NCBI GenBank assembly: GCA_937899645.1
Contig: CALCCD010000031.1
Location: 17,242-81,241 of the forward strand
DNA length: 64,000 nucleotides
Direction: 5' to 3'
Origin: an uncultured cyanobacterium
Lineage (GTDB): Bacteria > Cyanobacteriota > Cyanobacteriia > Cyanobacteriales > Geitlerinemataceae
Shown: piece by piece, positions 21,202 to 29,678 of the stretch
How positions within the stretch are numbered: position 1 is the stretch's first letter
Layout: each line of letters starts with the position of its first letter
Translations under genes and position numbers: made by a program
Notes under the pieces: generated by a model
The model's database searches: none
The model's input: the letters and a program-made list of their open reading frames with translations, nothing else
What the model was told of the DNA's origin: nothing

Positions 21202-22356
21202 TTAATTGGCCAAGGTCGTCAGGGTTTGCGATAAGTAGGCCGCTGCGGCCTCGACGGTGGCAATCGCGTTTTCATAGAGCATCCGAGTCGGCCCGAGGAC
21301 GGAGACGCTGCCCACCGGGCGATCGCGGCGCTGGTAGCAGGCGGAGACCAAAGCGCAGCTCTGCATCGGTTCGAGGGGGTTCTCCGTGCCGATGCGGATC
21401 GTGGCGCGCGGCCTTGCCGCTGTCGCTTCGTCTGCTTCGGGCGCGGAGTCTGGCGCGAGAAGGGGGGCGAAGACAAAGGGAAACAGGCGATCGGGCTCTT
21501 CTTCGATCAAGTTGACCAGGGGCAGCACCTGCATGGTCTCGGAAAATTCCGGCTGGCCGAGCACCTGGGACAGTCCGCCGACGGTCATATTGGCGTGGGT
21601 GACGCTGGCGAAGCGCTGGGTGACTTCGGCGAGCATCGCGGCGATCCCGTCGCTGTATTTTTGAAATTCGCGCCCGAGTTCTCGATCGTCGAGCTGGGCC
21701 AGGTCGGAAACGGGGCAGTCGCGCAGGTGCTCGGTCAGGAAGTTCGAGAGGATCGTCAGCTCGCGATCGAGCTGTTCGTCCAGGCGATCGCGCTGTTTGC
21801 TATCGAGGGTCGCGTCGCTGTCGGGCAGCGCGAACAGCACGGACTTGGTTTCGTAGCTATCGGTCACGACCACTGCCATGACCTTACGATCGTCGACGCG
21901 TACGAGCTGCAGGTGCTTGAGTTTTGCGCCGTCGGGCTGGGGCAGCGTGATGAGCGTAATGCAGCCGCTCAGGCGCGAGAGGAGCTGGGCCGCGTGGCGC
22001 AGGGTTGCTTCGACGTTGCCGTTCCAGTCCAGCCGCTCGTCGAGCGATCGGGCGATCGCGTCGCTATAAGCTTCGCTGAGGTCGAGGAGTCGATCGACGT
22101 AGACCCGATAGCCCGAGTCCGACGGGATGCGCCCTGCCGAGGTGTGGGGTTGGTAGAGCAGTCCAGCCCGCTCGAGCGCACCCATGCTCGAACGAATTGT
22201 TGCCGAACTCACGCTTAGGTTGTAGTCGCGCACGAGAGCCTTCGACCCGACGGGCTCCGCCGTGGCGACGTAGTGACGGACTGTCGCCCGCAGGATGTGT
22301 TTCTGGCGACCGGTCAAACCAACGCCGCACTCTGGCAGGGACTCGGGGATCGACAT
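21202..22356 (-). CDS. hrcA: Heat-inducible transcription repressor HrcA
   Basis: About 384 residues from the ATG at 22356 (a TTG lies three codons upstream). The winged-helix DNA-binding domain is clear: LTGRQKHILRATVRHYVATAEPVGSKALV, SSATIRSSMGALERAGLLYQPHTSAGRIPSDSGYRVYVD. The rest is the GAF-like HrcA regulatory domain, ending ASVSVLGPTRMLYENAIATVE. HrcA normally binds CIRCE elements at groE operons; no CIRCE palindrome is visible in this window, so its targets lie elsewhere. Confidence 0.95.
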   Translation of the reverse strand: MSIPESLPECGVGLTGRQKHILRATVRHYVATAEPVGSKALVRDYNLSVSSATIRSSMGALERAGLLYQPHTSAGRIPSDSGYRVYVDRLLDLSEAYSDAIARSLDERLDWNGNVEATLRHAAQLLSRLSGCITLITLPQPDGAKLKHLQLVRVDDRKVMAVVVTDSYETKSVLFALPDSDATLDSKQRDRLDEQLDRELTILSNFLTEHLRDCPVSDLAQLDDRELGREFQKYSDGIAAMLAEVTQRFASVTHANMTVGGLSQVLGQPEFSETMQVLPLVNLIEEEPDRLFPFVFAPLLAPDSAPEADEATAARPRATIRIGTENPLEPMQSCALVSACYQRRDRPVGSVSVLGPTRMLYENAIATVEAAAAYLSQTLTTLAN

Positions 22357-22607
22357 GGGCTTCAATCAGTTTCGGTACGTCGGATGTTGCGGGCGCGGTT
22401 GGGAAGCAGCGGTTTTTTTTCGGGTGAGTTTACCGCGATGCCCACTTCTTATGATAAACGCGCTCTATTTCTGAAGGCGTCCATGATAAACCGTTGCTGT
22501 CGAACTCACGTCGCCGGGTCATTGCGTCTCCCGACGCGCGATCGCCGCAAACTTCCGATATGGCAAGTCTCAGAGATTCGAGCGAAATCTCGCCGTTCGA
22601 TCGCGCC

Positions 22608-25337
22608 CTAGGCTTCGGCCTCAGTTTCGCTGCGCGCACCCCGCACCAAAATCACCGTCGCCTTGCAGCCCCGCGCAATTTCGTAGGGAATATTGCCCCG
22701 CAATGCCTGCTGGATCGACTTTTGCTCGCTCGCCCCCAGCAGCACCACGTCGTATTTGTGGCGGTGGGCGATCGAGATCGTCCGCTCGACGACCGAGTGC
22801 CCCACCAGCGGCGTCGCCGACACCGGCAGCTCGATCCGCTCGCTCAGGTCGCGGGCGATATCTCTGAGCTCCTGGCCGCGTAAATCGACTTGCTGTGGAT
22901 CGAAAACGCGGCACAGTCGTACCGCCGGTTTCTGCGCCAGACTCAACAGTCCGGGCAACAAGTCCAGGCCCAGCTTGGCATTCTGGCCGCCTGCGACCGG
23001 CACCAGCCAGCGATCGAGGACCAGAGCTTCGGCTTCGGCGGGAGCGTTGCGCGACTGATGGGGGTGGGCTCCGTTGCGCGCCGCCGACTTGACCGCCTCA
23101 CCCCACTTCACCAACATCACATCGCAACGTACCCGGCGCAGCAGGCGATCGATTCGCGCCCCGACAAACTGCCCCGGCGCGAGTTCTTCGGTACTCCAGC
23201 CCATCACCAGGCGATCGATGCGGCGGTAGCGCAGCGTCTCCAGAATCGTCGGTACGATGTCGTGGGCGACGCGGATTTGTGCGTGGGTGGCGACGCCGCA
23301 ATCGCCCGCGATCGCAGCAACGGTTTCGATGTCGCGGCGGTGGCGATTGAAATCTACGTCCGCCTCCGAGGGTTCGATGTGCTGGGGGACCGTCACGACA
23401 TGCAGGCACTCGAGTTCGTAGTCGAGCGATCGCGCGACCTCCGCCGCTAGCCGCACCAGCGCCGCCGAGCGAGCGGGGTCAGACAAAGCCACGAGCATCC
23501 GCCCGCGCCCGCTAGAGGGCGCTTGGGTGCGGTAGATCAAGTACGACGGATCGACGCGATCGTCGATTTCTTTGGGTAGGTCGAGCTGGCGAAACTCCGT
23601 ACGGATAATGTCGCTGCGGGTAATGATCCCGACCAGCCGCCGCCCTTCGACCACCGGCAAGCGACCGATCTTGTGGTAGTTGAGCCGGTAGAGCACATCG
23701 GCGAGGGTGCCGCTGCTTTGGACGGAGACGGGGTTGCGCGTCATCACCTGGCTCAGGGGAACCTCGTCGCGAGACTGCACTCGATCGATCAGGTCGCTGT
23801 GGGTGACCATCCCGACCAGCTTGCCGTCGCGCAGCACGGGAAAGCCCCGGTGTTTCGAGCGCGCGAACCGCTGGCGCACCTCGCCCATTTTTAGATCTTC
23901 GGGGAGGGTTTCGACGCGGCGTTGCATCACCGCCCCCGCTTCTAGATCGCTGAGGTACTCACGCTCGGGTTGAGACTCGTTTTGCTTGAGGCCGCTTAGC
24001 TTATAGATACGGTCGTCGAGCGAGCCGCTCCAAAGACGCTCCGACACCACGTTAGACACCAGCACCACCACCATCAGCGGCAGGACGATATTGAAATTCA
24101 TCGTCATCTCGAAGACGATCGCGATCGCCGTGATCGGAACCTTCGAGACCGCCCCGAAAAAGCCCCCCATCCCGGCCAGGGCGTAGGTGGTGGGGTTGCC
24201 CAGGCCGAGCCAGAGCTGAGTGAGCGTCCCGATCAGCGCCCCGAGGGCTGCGCCCAGGGTCAGCGCTGGCGCAAACACCCCGCCCGAAGCCCCCGACCCA
24301 AAGGCAATCGTCGTCATCACGAACTCTGCCACTAGGGCCAGCACCAGCGTCCCGAGGCCCACATCTCCCGTTTGCAGCAGCTCGCGCAGGGCCGTACTGT
24401 CGCGAAAGGCCACCGGTAGCAGGCAGACGATCGTCCCCGACAGCAGCCCTGCCAGCGCCATCCGTTTGGGCAGGCTCCAGTTCAGGCGGCGGTTCCACTC
24501 CAGGCTGGCGATCGCGCAGCGGTTGAACCAGCCGCTGAGCACCCCTGCCATCACTCCCAGCAGCAGCAAAAAAGGAATATCGATCGCCTCGAAGGTCACC
24601 TCGAACTGCGGCAGCACCTCTGGATCGAGGCTCCAGGTGTTGCCCCCCAGCAGCCGCGACACCACCGCCCCGATAAACGAGGCCAAAATCGCTGTCTCCA
24701 GCGTCAGGCTCGACATATCTCGCAGCAGCTCTTCGATCACGAATAGCACCCCGGCGATCGGTGCGTTAAAGCCTGCCGCCAGCCCCGCCGCCGCCCCCGC
24801 CGCGATCGTCTGGCGACGAAACGCGGGTGAAGTGGGAAACCAGCGCGTCATCACCGCCGCGAGGGTGGCCCCGACATACACCGTCGGCCCCTGCCGTCCC
24901 AGCACCAGCCCCGACCCCGCCACGGCGATCGTCGCGACCAGCTTGACGATCGCCGTTCGCAGGTTCATCACCACCTTCGACTGCGCTAGCCCGCGCGGGG
25001 CCAGCGCCAGCTTGATATAGGGCAAGCCGCTCCCTTTTGCCTGGGGCGCGAGTTCGACAATCGCGATCCCCGCCAATCCCGCGCCGATCGCGCCGAACAG
25101 CGGGAGCACGAACCACGCCATATCTTCGGCGGCCGCCACCCGCAGGCCGCCGACCCAACCGATCCCCTGCCGCAAGAAGAACGCTGCCAGCCCGGAAACG
25201 ATCCCGATGGTGCAAGCCTGGAACAGCGCGACTCGCCGCGAGGCCACCCCCGTGGACGGGTTCGCCAAAACTTGCCAGATCTTTTGCCAGACCTTAATGA
25301 GTGAGTGATGCACGAATCCGTTCGCCGGGCGCTCCAT
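22608..25337 (-). CDS. ClC-family anion transporter fused to CBS pair and two USP domains
   Basis: 909 residues. The ClC membrane domain occupies about 35-440, with GSGLP, GRQGPTV, GFNAPIAGVLFVIEE and GSGASGGVFAPALTLGAALG. A CBS pair follows at about 470-590 (RGFPVLRDGKLVGMVTHSDL and GRLPVVEGRRLVGIITRSDI). Two universal-stress-protein-like domains follow, at about 610-740 and 760-900. The gating glutamate of the GxEGP motif is Gln149 (codon CAG at 24893-24891). In the E. coli antiporter this change uncouples transport, so the protein may be channel-like or differently gated. The fused CBS and USP domains suggest nucleotide control of anion flux. Confidence 0.92.
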   Translation of the reverse strand: MERPANGFVHHSLIKVWQKIWQVLANPSTGVASRRVALFQACTIGIVSGLAAFFLRQGIGWVGGLRVAAAEDMAWFVLPLFGAIGAGLAGIAIVELAPQAKGSGLPYIKLALAPRGLAQSKVVMNLRTAIVKLVATIAVAGSGLVLGRQGPTVYVGATLAAVMTRWFPTSPAFRRQTIAAGAAAGLAAGFNAPIAGVLFVIEELLRDMSSLTLETAILASFIGAVVSRLLGGNTWSLDPEVLPQFEVTFEAIDIPFLLLLGVMAGVLSGWFNRCAIASLEWNRRLNWSLPKRMALAGLLSGTIVCLLPVAFRDSTALRELLQTGDVGLGTLVLALVAEFVMTTIAFGSGASGGVFAPALTLGAALGALIGTLTQLWLGLGNPTTYALAGMGGFFGAVSKVPITAIAIVFEMTMNFNIVLPLMVVVLVSNVVSERLWSGSLDDRIYKLSGLKQNESQPEREYLSDLEAGAVMQRRVETLPEDLKMGEVRQRFARSKHRGFPVLRDGKLVGMVTHSDLIDRVQSRDEVPLSQVMTRNPVSVQSSGTLADVLYRLNYHKIGRLPVVEGRRLVGIITRSDIIRTEFRQLDLPKEIDDRVDPSYLIYRTQAPSSGRGRMLVALSDPARSAALVRLAAEVARSLDYELECLHVVTVPQHIEPSEADVDFNRHRRDIETVAAIAGDCGVATHAQIRVAHDIVPTILETLRYRRIDRLVMGWSTEELAPGQFVGARIDRLLRRVRCDVMLVKWGEAVKSAARNGAHPHQSRNAPAEAEALVLDRWLVPVAGGQNAKLGLDLLPGLLSLAQKPAVRLCRVFDPQQVDLRGQELRDIARDLSERIELPVSATPLVGHSVVERTISIAHRHKYDVVLLGASEQKSIQQALRGNIPYEIARGCKATVILVRGARSETEAEA

Positions 25338-25392
25338 ACTGGGTTCTCAAAATCGACCGGAATCGCGATCGCAACATCAAGAATGTAAAGAT

Positions 25393-25424
25393 TTGATACG
25401 AAAATTATATTTGCGTGTTAATAT
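25393..25424 (+). promoter_or_regulatory. Possible promoter of psb34
   Basis: A TTGATA box (25393-25398) and a TTAATAT box (25418-25424) sit in an AT-rich stretch about 40-65 bases before the psb34 ATG. The spacing of about 19-20 bases is longer than ideal. This is pattern recognition only. Confidence 0.3.
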
Positions 25425-25460
25425 CGTCACCAAGATTAAACATTTTGAGTATCAAAGCTT

Positions 25461-25643
25461 ATGCCTTACGTCAGCGAAGATGGTGGTCGCCTCAACAACT
25501 ATGCCGTCGAGCCCAAAGTGTACATGGCAGAGCCGCCCACGAATGTCGAGAAACGCAACTATCTCATCCTTGGTGTTGGCGGCGCTGTCGTAGTTGCAGC
25601 CGTTGTTGCGATCGCCTTCTTCGCGTCGAGCGCTGCAGCGTAA
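25461..25643 (+). CDS. psb34: Psb34-like photosystem II assembly protein (Ssl1498 family)
   Basis: 60 residues: a soluble N-terminal arm (MPYVSEDGGRLNNYAVEPKVYMAEPP), the NYLILGVGG turn and one membrane helix to the C-terminus. The N-terminal EDGGRLNNYAVEPK block is, from memory, the signature of Psb34/Ssl1498, a single-helix protein that binds photosystem II assembly intermediates near the site used by high-light-inducible proteins. Full length and monocistronic in appearance. Confidence 0.8.
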   Translation: MPYVSEDGGRLNNYAVEPKVYMAEPPTNVEKRNYLILGVGGAVVVAAVVAIAFFASSAAA

Positions 25644-26012
25644 CTGATGCGACTCGCCCGGACTGTCCTCAGGCGCTCGTTCAATTGCGGTAGTCCCTCT
25701 ATCTGATAGCGCTATCGTATCGATCTGGCTCGCTGAATTGGTAAGGGCAGATACAGCCCGCCATGTTGCGCAGTCGCGCGGTTCTGCTAGAGTTGCAGCC
25801 AGCGTGCGGATTAGGGGACAGATTTAAGAGCGAATCGCAGAATTTAGAAGCCTCCTAGTCAATAGGGGGCTTTTTAGCGTGAAAAGCTGTTATCTACTGG
25901 TTCGAGCAACCCCATCGCGCTGACATGCCGAGAATCGGAGCCCGACTTTCAATCGGCCGATCGCGTGCCCTGCGACCGCATCCATCGCCGCCTTCCCGTG
26001 GAGTTTCGCCCC
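25644..26012. other. Intergenic region after psb34
   Basis: No gene is visible. It holds a terminator (25849-25875) about 205 bases past the psb34 stop, so either the psb34 transcript has a long 3' UTR or a small RNA ends there. The last 130 bases contain GTG-initiated in-frame sequence upstream of the next gene. Confidence 0.5.
25849..25875 (+). terminator. Rho-independent terminator
   Basis: A 9-bp stem (25849-25857 with 25863-25871, one G-U pair) with a 5-base loop GTCAA, followed by TTTTT. Confidence 0.8.
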
Positions 26013-26663
26013 ATGTTCGATCTCGAAGCGGCGCTCGAACGCGCCATTCCCGAGCTGAACCTTCTGACCTTGGCCACACCAGACATCACGCCGGGCGCGC
26101 TGCTCGAGTCGCGCCGCATCGATCGCTGCGTCGGGCGGATCGAGCCGTTTTTGGTGCCGCCTTTCGATCGCTCGACCTTTGAGACCGAGCGCCACCCTGC
26201 CGCGATCAACCTGCGCAGCCTCGAGGCCGAACGGTCGGGCAGTGGGGCACTGGGCCTACTGCAAATGTTCGGCCTCGACCTGGCCGGAATCAACGCCAGC
26301 ACCTCGAAGGCTCTCTCGATTCACCTCCAGCTCGAGAAGGTGACGGTGCAGCAATTCAAGCCCGAGCTGAGCAAGTTTCGCCTCGAGGCGGCGCTGCGAG
26401 CCCTCAAAGAGCGCGACTCGCGATCGTTCCGCCAGCTCAAGCGCCACTTCCTGGTGATGGCGACCTACTATGCCAGCAACTTTCGCCTGACGTTCCGCCG
26501 CGAGCTGCTCGATGCGATCGACCTGGACTCGAAGCTTAAGACCTCGGCGCGGACGACGATCGAGCGCCGCGAGAACACCGTCTGGGTCGCGCGCAACAAC
26601 ACCCTGCCGTTTGGCGTGTTCGGCTACGAGATCACGCGCGGACGCAGAATCTTAGAGAACTAG
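26013..26663 (+). CDS. Conserved hypothetical protein, candidate bacterial gasdermin-like fold
   Basis: 216 residues from ATG 26013, which has GGAG eight to ten bases upstream; a GTG at 25965 would add 16 residues with a Cys at position 3. I recognise no annotated family with certainty. The order of short patterns resembles bacterial gasdermin N-terminal domains as I recall them. A first helix leads to LNLLTLATPDITPGALL (cf. the LPRxxIxPLxxL strand), then VGRIEPFLVP, a Gly/Leu-rich GSGALGLLQMFGLDLAG helix and a VTVQQFKPELSKFRLEAAL segment. The end, LPFGVFGYEI, resembles the closing beta strand. The N-terminal Cys that is lipidated in those proteins is absent from the ATG form, and no protease gene is adjacent. 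The alternative is simply an uncharacterised cyanobacterial protein. Confidence 0.45.
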   Translation: MFDLEAALERAIPELNLLTLATPDITPGALLESRRIDRCVGRIEPFLVPPFDRSTFETERHPAAINLRSLEAERSGSGALGLLQMFGLDLAGINASTSKALSIHLQLEKVTVQQFKPELSKFRLEAALRALKERDSRSFRQLKRHFLVMATYYASNFRLTFRRELLDAIDLDSKLKTSARTTIERRENTVWVARNNTLPFGVFGYEITRGRRILEN

Positions 26664-26697
26664 AGCCGCGTCGAGCGCAGCGACGGCCCGCAGCGAT

Positions 26698-28713
26698 CTA
26701 CGAAGCGAGATCGCCATCCTCGGTCACGTTTAGCTCCGCTGCCAGCTTCAGCGTTTCGGAGTCGAGGTTGCTGCTGCTGATGTCTTCGAGATCGAGATCG
26801 GTATCGAGTCCGAGAGCGAGATCGGCATCGAGCGCTGCCTGCGCCTGGGTTTCGAGTTCCGATGCAATCTCCGACACCGCGTCCGGCACCGAAATTCGAC
26901 CGTTGCGATCGAACGGCAGGTCGGTATCCTCGCCGCTTTCCTTCGCGACCAGAATATCCGCCACGCTCTGCGCTGCCGAGACGATCACTGGCTCGTGGAA
27001 CAGCGGCGCAGTGAACGTCACCGTCGAGCCCAGCCCTTCGCCCATACTGAAGAAGTTCACCTTGCCGCCCATCATTTCAATAAGCTTCTGGGAAATCATC
27101 AGGCCCAGCCCGGTGCCGCCGTAGGTGCGCGTCCGCGAGCCGTCCACCTGGCTGAAGGACTCGAACAGGCGGTCTTGTTTGTCGAGGGCGATGCCGATAC
27201 CCGTATCGGAAACGAGGACTTTGAGCGTGGCGGGTAGATCTTTGCCATCGACCGTCACCGGACGCTTGAGGATTTCGCAGGAGACGGTGATGCCGCCCTC
27301 GTGGGTGAACTTAATCGCGTTGCCCACCAGGTTGAGCAGCACTTGCAAAAGGCGCTGGTAGTTGCCGTAGAGGATGATTTCGTCGTCCGTGCGCGGCATC
27401 GTGATCTCGAGTGAGAGCCCCTTAGAGTGGATTTGCGATTGGGTGAAGTCGCGCACGTGCTCGAACAACTCCGAAAGCTTGACCAGCTCGAAGTCCAGTT
27501 CCATTTTGCCGGACTCGATTTTGGCGACGTCGAGGATGTCGTTGATGATATTGAGCAGGTGAACGGCGGAGCGGTAGGCTTCTTCGATAAATTCCGTTTG
27601 CTCTTCGGGGTTATCGGCCATGCCGTCGAGGATGAGCTTGAGGAAGCCCATCATGCCGTTGAGCGGCGTGCGCAGCTCGTGGGAGGTGTTGGCTAGGAAT
27701 TCGCTCTTGAGCTGCGAGAGTTCTTCGGCTTGGACGCGGGCGGCTTCTAGCTCGCGGTAAAGGGTGGCGTGGGCGGCGGCGGTTCCAACTTGGTTGGCGA
27801 TCTCTTCGATAATTTCGATCTCGATCGGAAACCAGGGCGTCTGCGGCGGTGTCGGGGTGCTCTTGCGACGCGGCGTGCGCGAAATCTCGCGGTCGAGGAC
27901 GATTACGCCGTTGGCGATGCCCTGGTGGGAGGTCGCGATCGCAAAGCGCGATCGCAGCTCGCCCCGTTTGAGCGTGACGATCGTCGGGGTCAGGCGCTCG
28001 ATAGCGTGGGCGAAGTCGGGCCAGTCAGCTAGGGGCAGCGCGTCGTCAACCAGCACCGGGTCGATGTCGCCCAAGGAGGCGATGCATTGGAGCTGCTCGG
28101 CATCGGGCGAGAAAGTGAAGATATGGCAGGCAGCCAGGTTAAACGCTTCGTTGAGCCCTTCGGCAGCCTGAGCCCAGACGGTCTCGAAGTCGAGGGTCTG
28201 GCGGATCTTGCGGGCGATATGGGTCAGAAAGCGCGGGTAGGAGACGCGCGAAAGCAGGTTGCCGTTGCTGCCCAGGTTGACTGCCGAGCCGCTAACCGCG
28301 TAGCCGCCGAGGGTACGGAGCTCGCGCTCGCCGTCGGCGTTGGCGCGCGGTAAAAGCCGTCCCATCGCTAGGATGCGATCGATCGTCGCTGTAGAGTCGG
28401 CGATCGGCGTCAGGGTTAGATCGAACGAAAGGACGTAATTCTGACAGGTGAAGGAAACAACACTGCGCTGCGGGAAACCTTCGCGAAAGACAGTGCTCAG
28501 AAGCTGCTTGTATGCCTGAAGGTCGCACGGCCGAAACCACTCGGACACTGACTCGATCGGGGTCGGTGAAATGTCGTAGCGGTCTGCTTGCTTCCAATGG
28601 AACGCAGCGTACCTACCCTGGCAGGTCTGCACGAAGGCAAGATCCGTACCGAGTACGGAGAGGTCGTACGGGTAAGAGGAGTCGGGCACGTGAGATTCAG
28701 CCGAGGAATTCAT
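26698..28713 (-). CDS. GAF-domain sensor histidine kinase
   Basis: About 671 residues from ATG 28713; an in-frame extension to 28794 is possible. An N-terminal PAS-like region (about 20-130) leads to a GAF domain (about 165-330; FETVWAQAAEGLNEAFNLAACHIFTF), a short coiled linker, HisKA with SHELRTP (phospho-acceptor His near residue 346) and a complete HATPase (NAIKFTHEG, DTGIGI, GTGLGL). An unusual acidic tail of about 80 residues (DLALGLDTDLDLEDI) follows. No membrane helix is seen, so it is probably a cytosolic kinase. No response regulator is adjacent. Confidence 0.9.
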   Translation of the reverse strand: MNSSAESHVPDSSYPYDLSVLGTDLAFVQTCQGRYAAFHWKQADRYDISPTPIESVSEWFRPCDLQAYKQLLSTVFREGFPQRSVVSFTCQNYVLSFDLTLTPIADSTATIDRILAMGRLLPRANADGERELRTLGGYAVSGSAVNLGSNGNLLSRVSYPRFLTHIARKIRQTLDFETVWAQAAEGLNEAFNLAACHIFTFSPDAEQLQCIASLGDIDPVLVDDALPLADWPDFAHAIERLTPTIVTLKRGELRSRFAIATSHQGIANGVIVLDREISRTPRRKSTPTPPQTPWFPIEIEIIEEIANQVGTAAAHATLYRELEAARVQAEELSQLKSEFLANTSHELRTPLNGMMGFLKLILDGMADNPEEQTEFIEEAYRSAVHLLNIINDILDVAKIESGKMELDFELVKLSELFEHVRDFTQSQIHSKGLSLEITMPRTDDEIILYGNYQRLLQVLLNLVGNAIKFTHEGGITVSCEILKRPVTVDGKDLPATLKVLVSDTGIGIALDKQDRLFESFSQVDGSRTRTYGGTGLGLMISQKLIEMMGGKVNFFSMGEGLGSTVTFTAPLFHEPVIVSAAQSVADILVAKESGEDTDLPFDRNGRISVPDAVSEIASELETQAQAALDADLALGLDTDLDLEDISSSNLDSETLKLAAELNVTEDGDLAS

Positions 28714-28920
28714 CGAAACAGGTAAAAACGGCTGCGATAACGAAGGCTCGCTGGGATCTGGCTGCAGGGTTGGAGCTTTGGGCCTGATGGCCACTTGCCA
28801 AAGTCTGCGCGATCGGCGGATTTGGGGCTGCGGATTTGGGGCTCGGGCTCAGAGTGCAGGTTTTAGCCATAAGCTCCGGATACGGCTTCAGGATAACCGA
28901 ACGCTTCCGGATCTCTGGGG

Positions 28921-29160
28921 CTAATCGTTCCACTCACCGCGCGGTGGCACGGGCGGGTTGCGCGGCAAGCGGCGGCTGAGTTCGTCATCGCGATTGGCTT
29001 CGCCCCGCAGCCACTGACGCAGCGCGGTTTCGACCAGCTTGCTGGGGTTGCTGGTCAGGTGGCTCATACGTTCGACCAGTTCGGCATCGACCTGTACGGA
29101 CAGCTCGACTTTCTTGCGATTCGAGTCGGTGGCGTTTTGGGGCGTAATCGGTTCCGTCAT
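28921..29160 (-). CDS. Small ribbon-helix-helix (CopG/CcdA-like) protein
   Basis: 79 residues. The core VELSVQVDAELVERM...NPSKLVETALRQWLRGE fits a ribbon-helix-helix DNA-binding fold, and the tail is Arg/Pro-rich with ELSRRLP. Such proteins often act as antitoxins and autoregulators, but no toxin-like gene follows in the 126 bases before the next gene, or precedes it. It is thus an orphan antitoxin or a stand-alone regulator. Confidence 0.6.
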   Translation of the reverse strand: MTEPITPQNATDSNRKKVELSVQVDAELVERMSHLTSNPSKLVETALRQWLRGEANRDDELSRRLPRNPPVPPRGEWND

Positions 29161-29678
29161 GGTCTGTGGATTGCAATTGCGGCCAGCATTTTACGAGCGG
29201 TTGGCGCTCGCTTCTGGTCGGTAAGTCATGTTCGACTATTCTACAGAACGAGTGGTGACAGTTGGTTGCTGGCTCGGCGCAGGCGATCGCTTCGCGATAC
29301 AGTTGCTGTTTTTCGGGCCTTGCTTGCAGAAATTTAGAAATTATTGCGAAAATCAAAGAGTGCTGTTTTTTTGACGACGATCGCCAAAGCCCCGCCGCAC
29401 GGAACTCGCACACCGAACCGCACGACGAGGCTCTACGGTTAGCCTCTACAGATCGGCCCTACGGGTGAAGATGCTGTGACGACGCGATCGCGCGAAAATA
29501 GCCTCGAAATCGCGGTAGAGCCCCGAAATTGCGTCCAAAACTGCCACGAAAACGGGCAAAGGTTGAGCCGCATTACAAATTGAGACAGTCGATTGAAAAG
29601 ATCGACCCCGGCCAAATTTCCGGTGCTAGTCTGAAGTTTCTTTCGCAGCCCTATCGCCCCGCCAATCCCGCGCGACCG
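29161..29678. other. Intergenic region upstream of smc
   Basis: No convincing gene or RNA. The smc frame is open from 29529, but the 50 residues this would add have no counterpart that I recall in SMC proteins. Confidence 0.4.

Noticed and set aside
21202..22607. CIRCE operator near hrcA
   Set aside because: I looked for TTAGCACTC-N9-GAGTGCTAA around hrcA and saw none.
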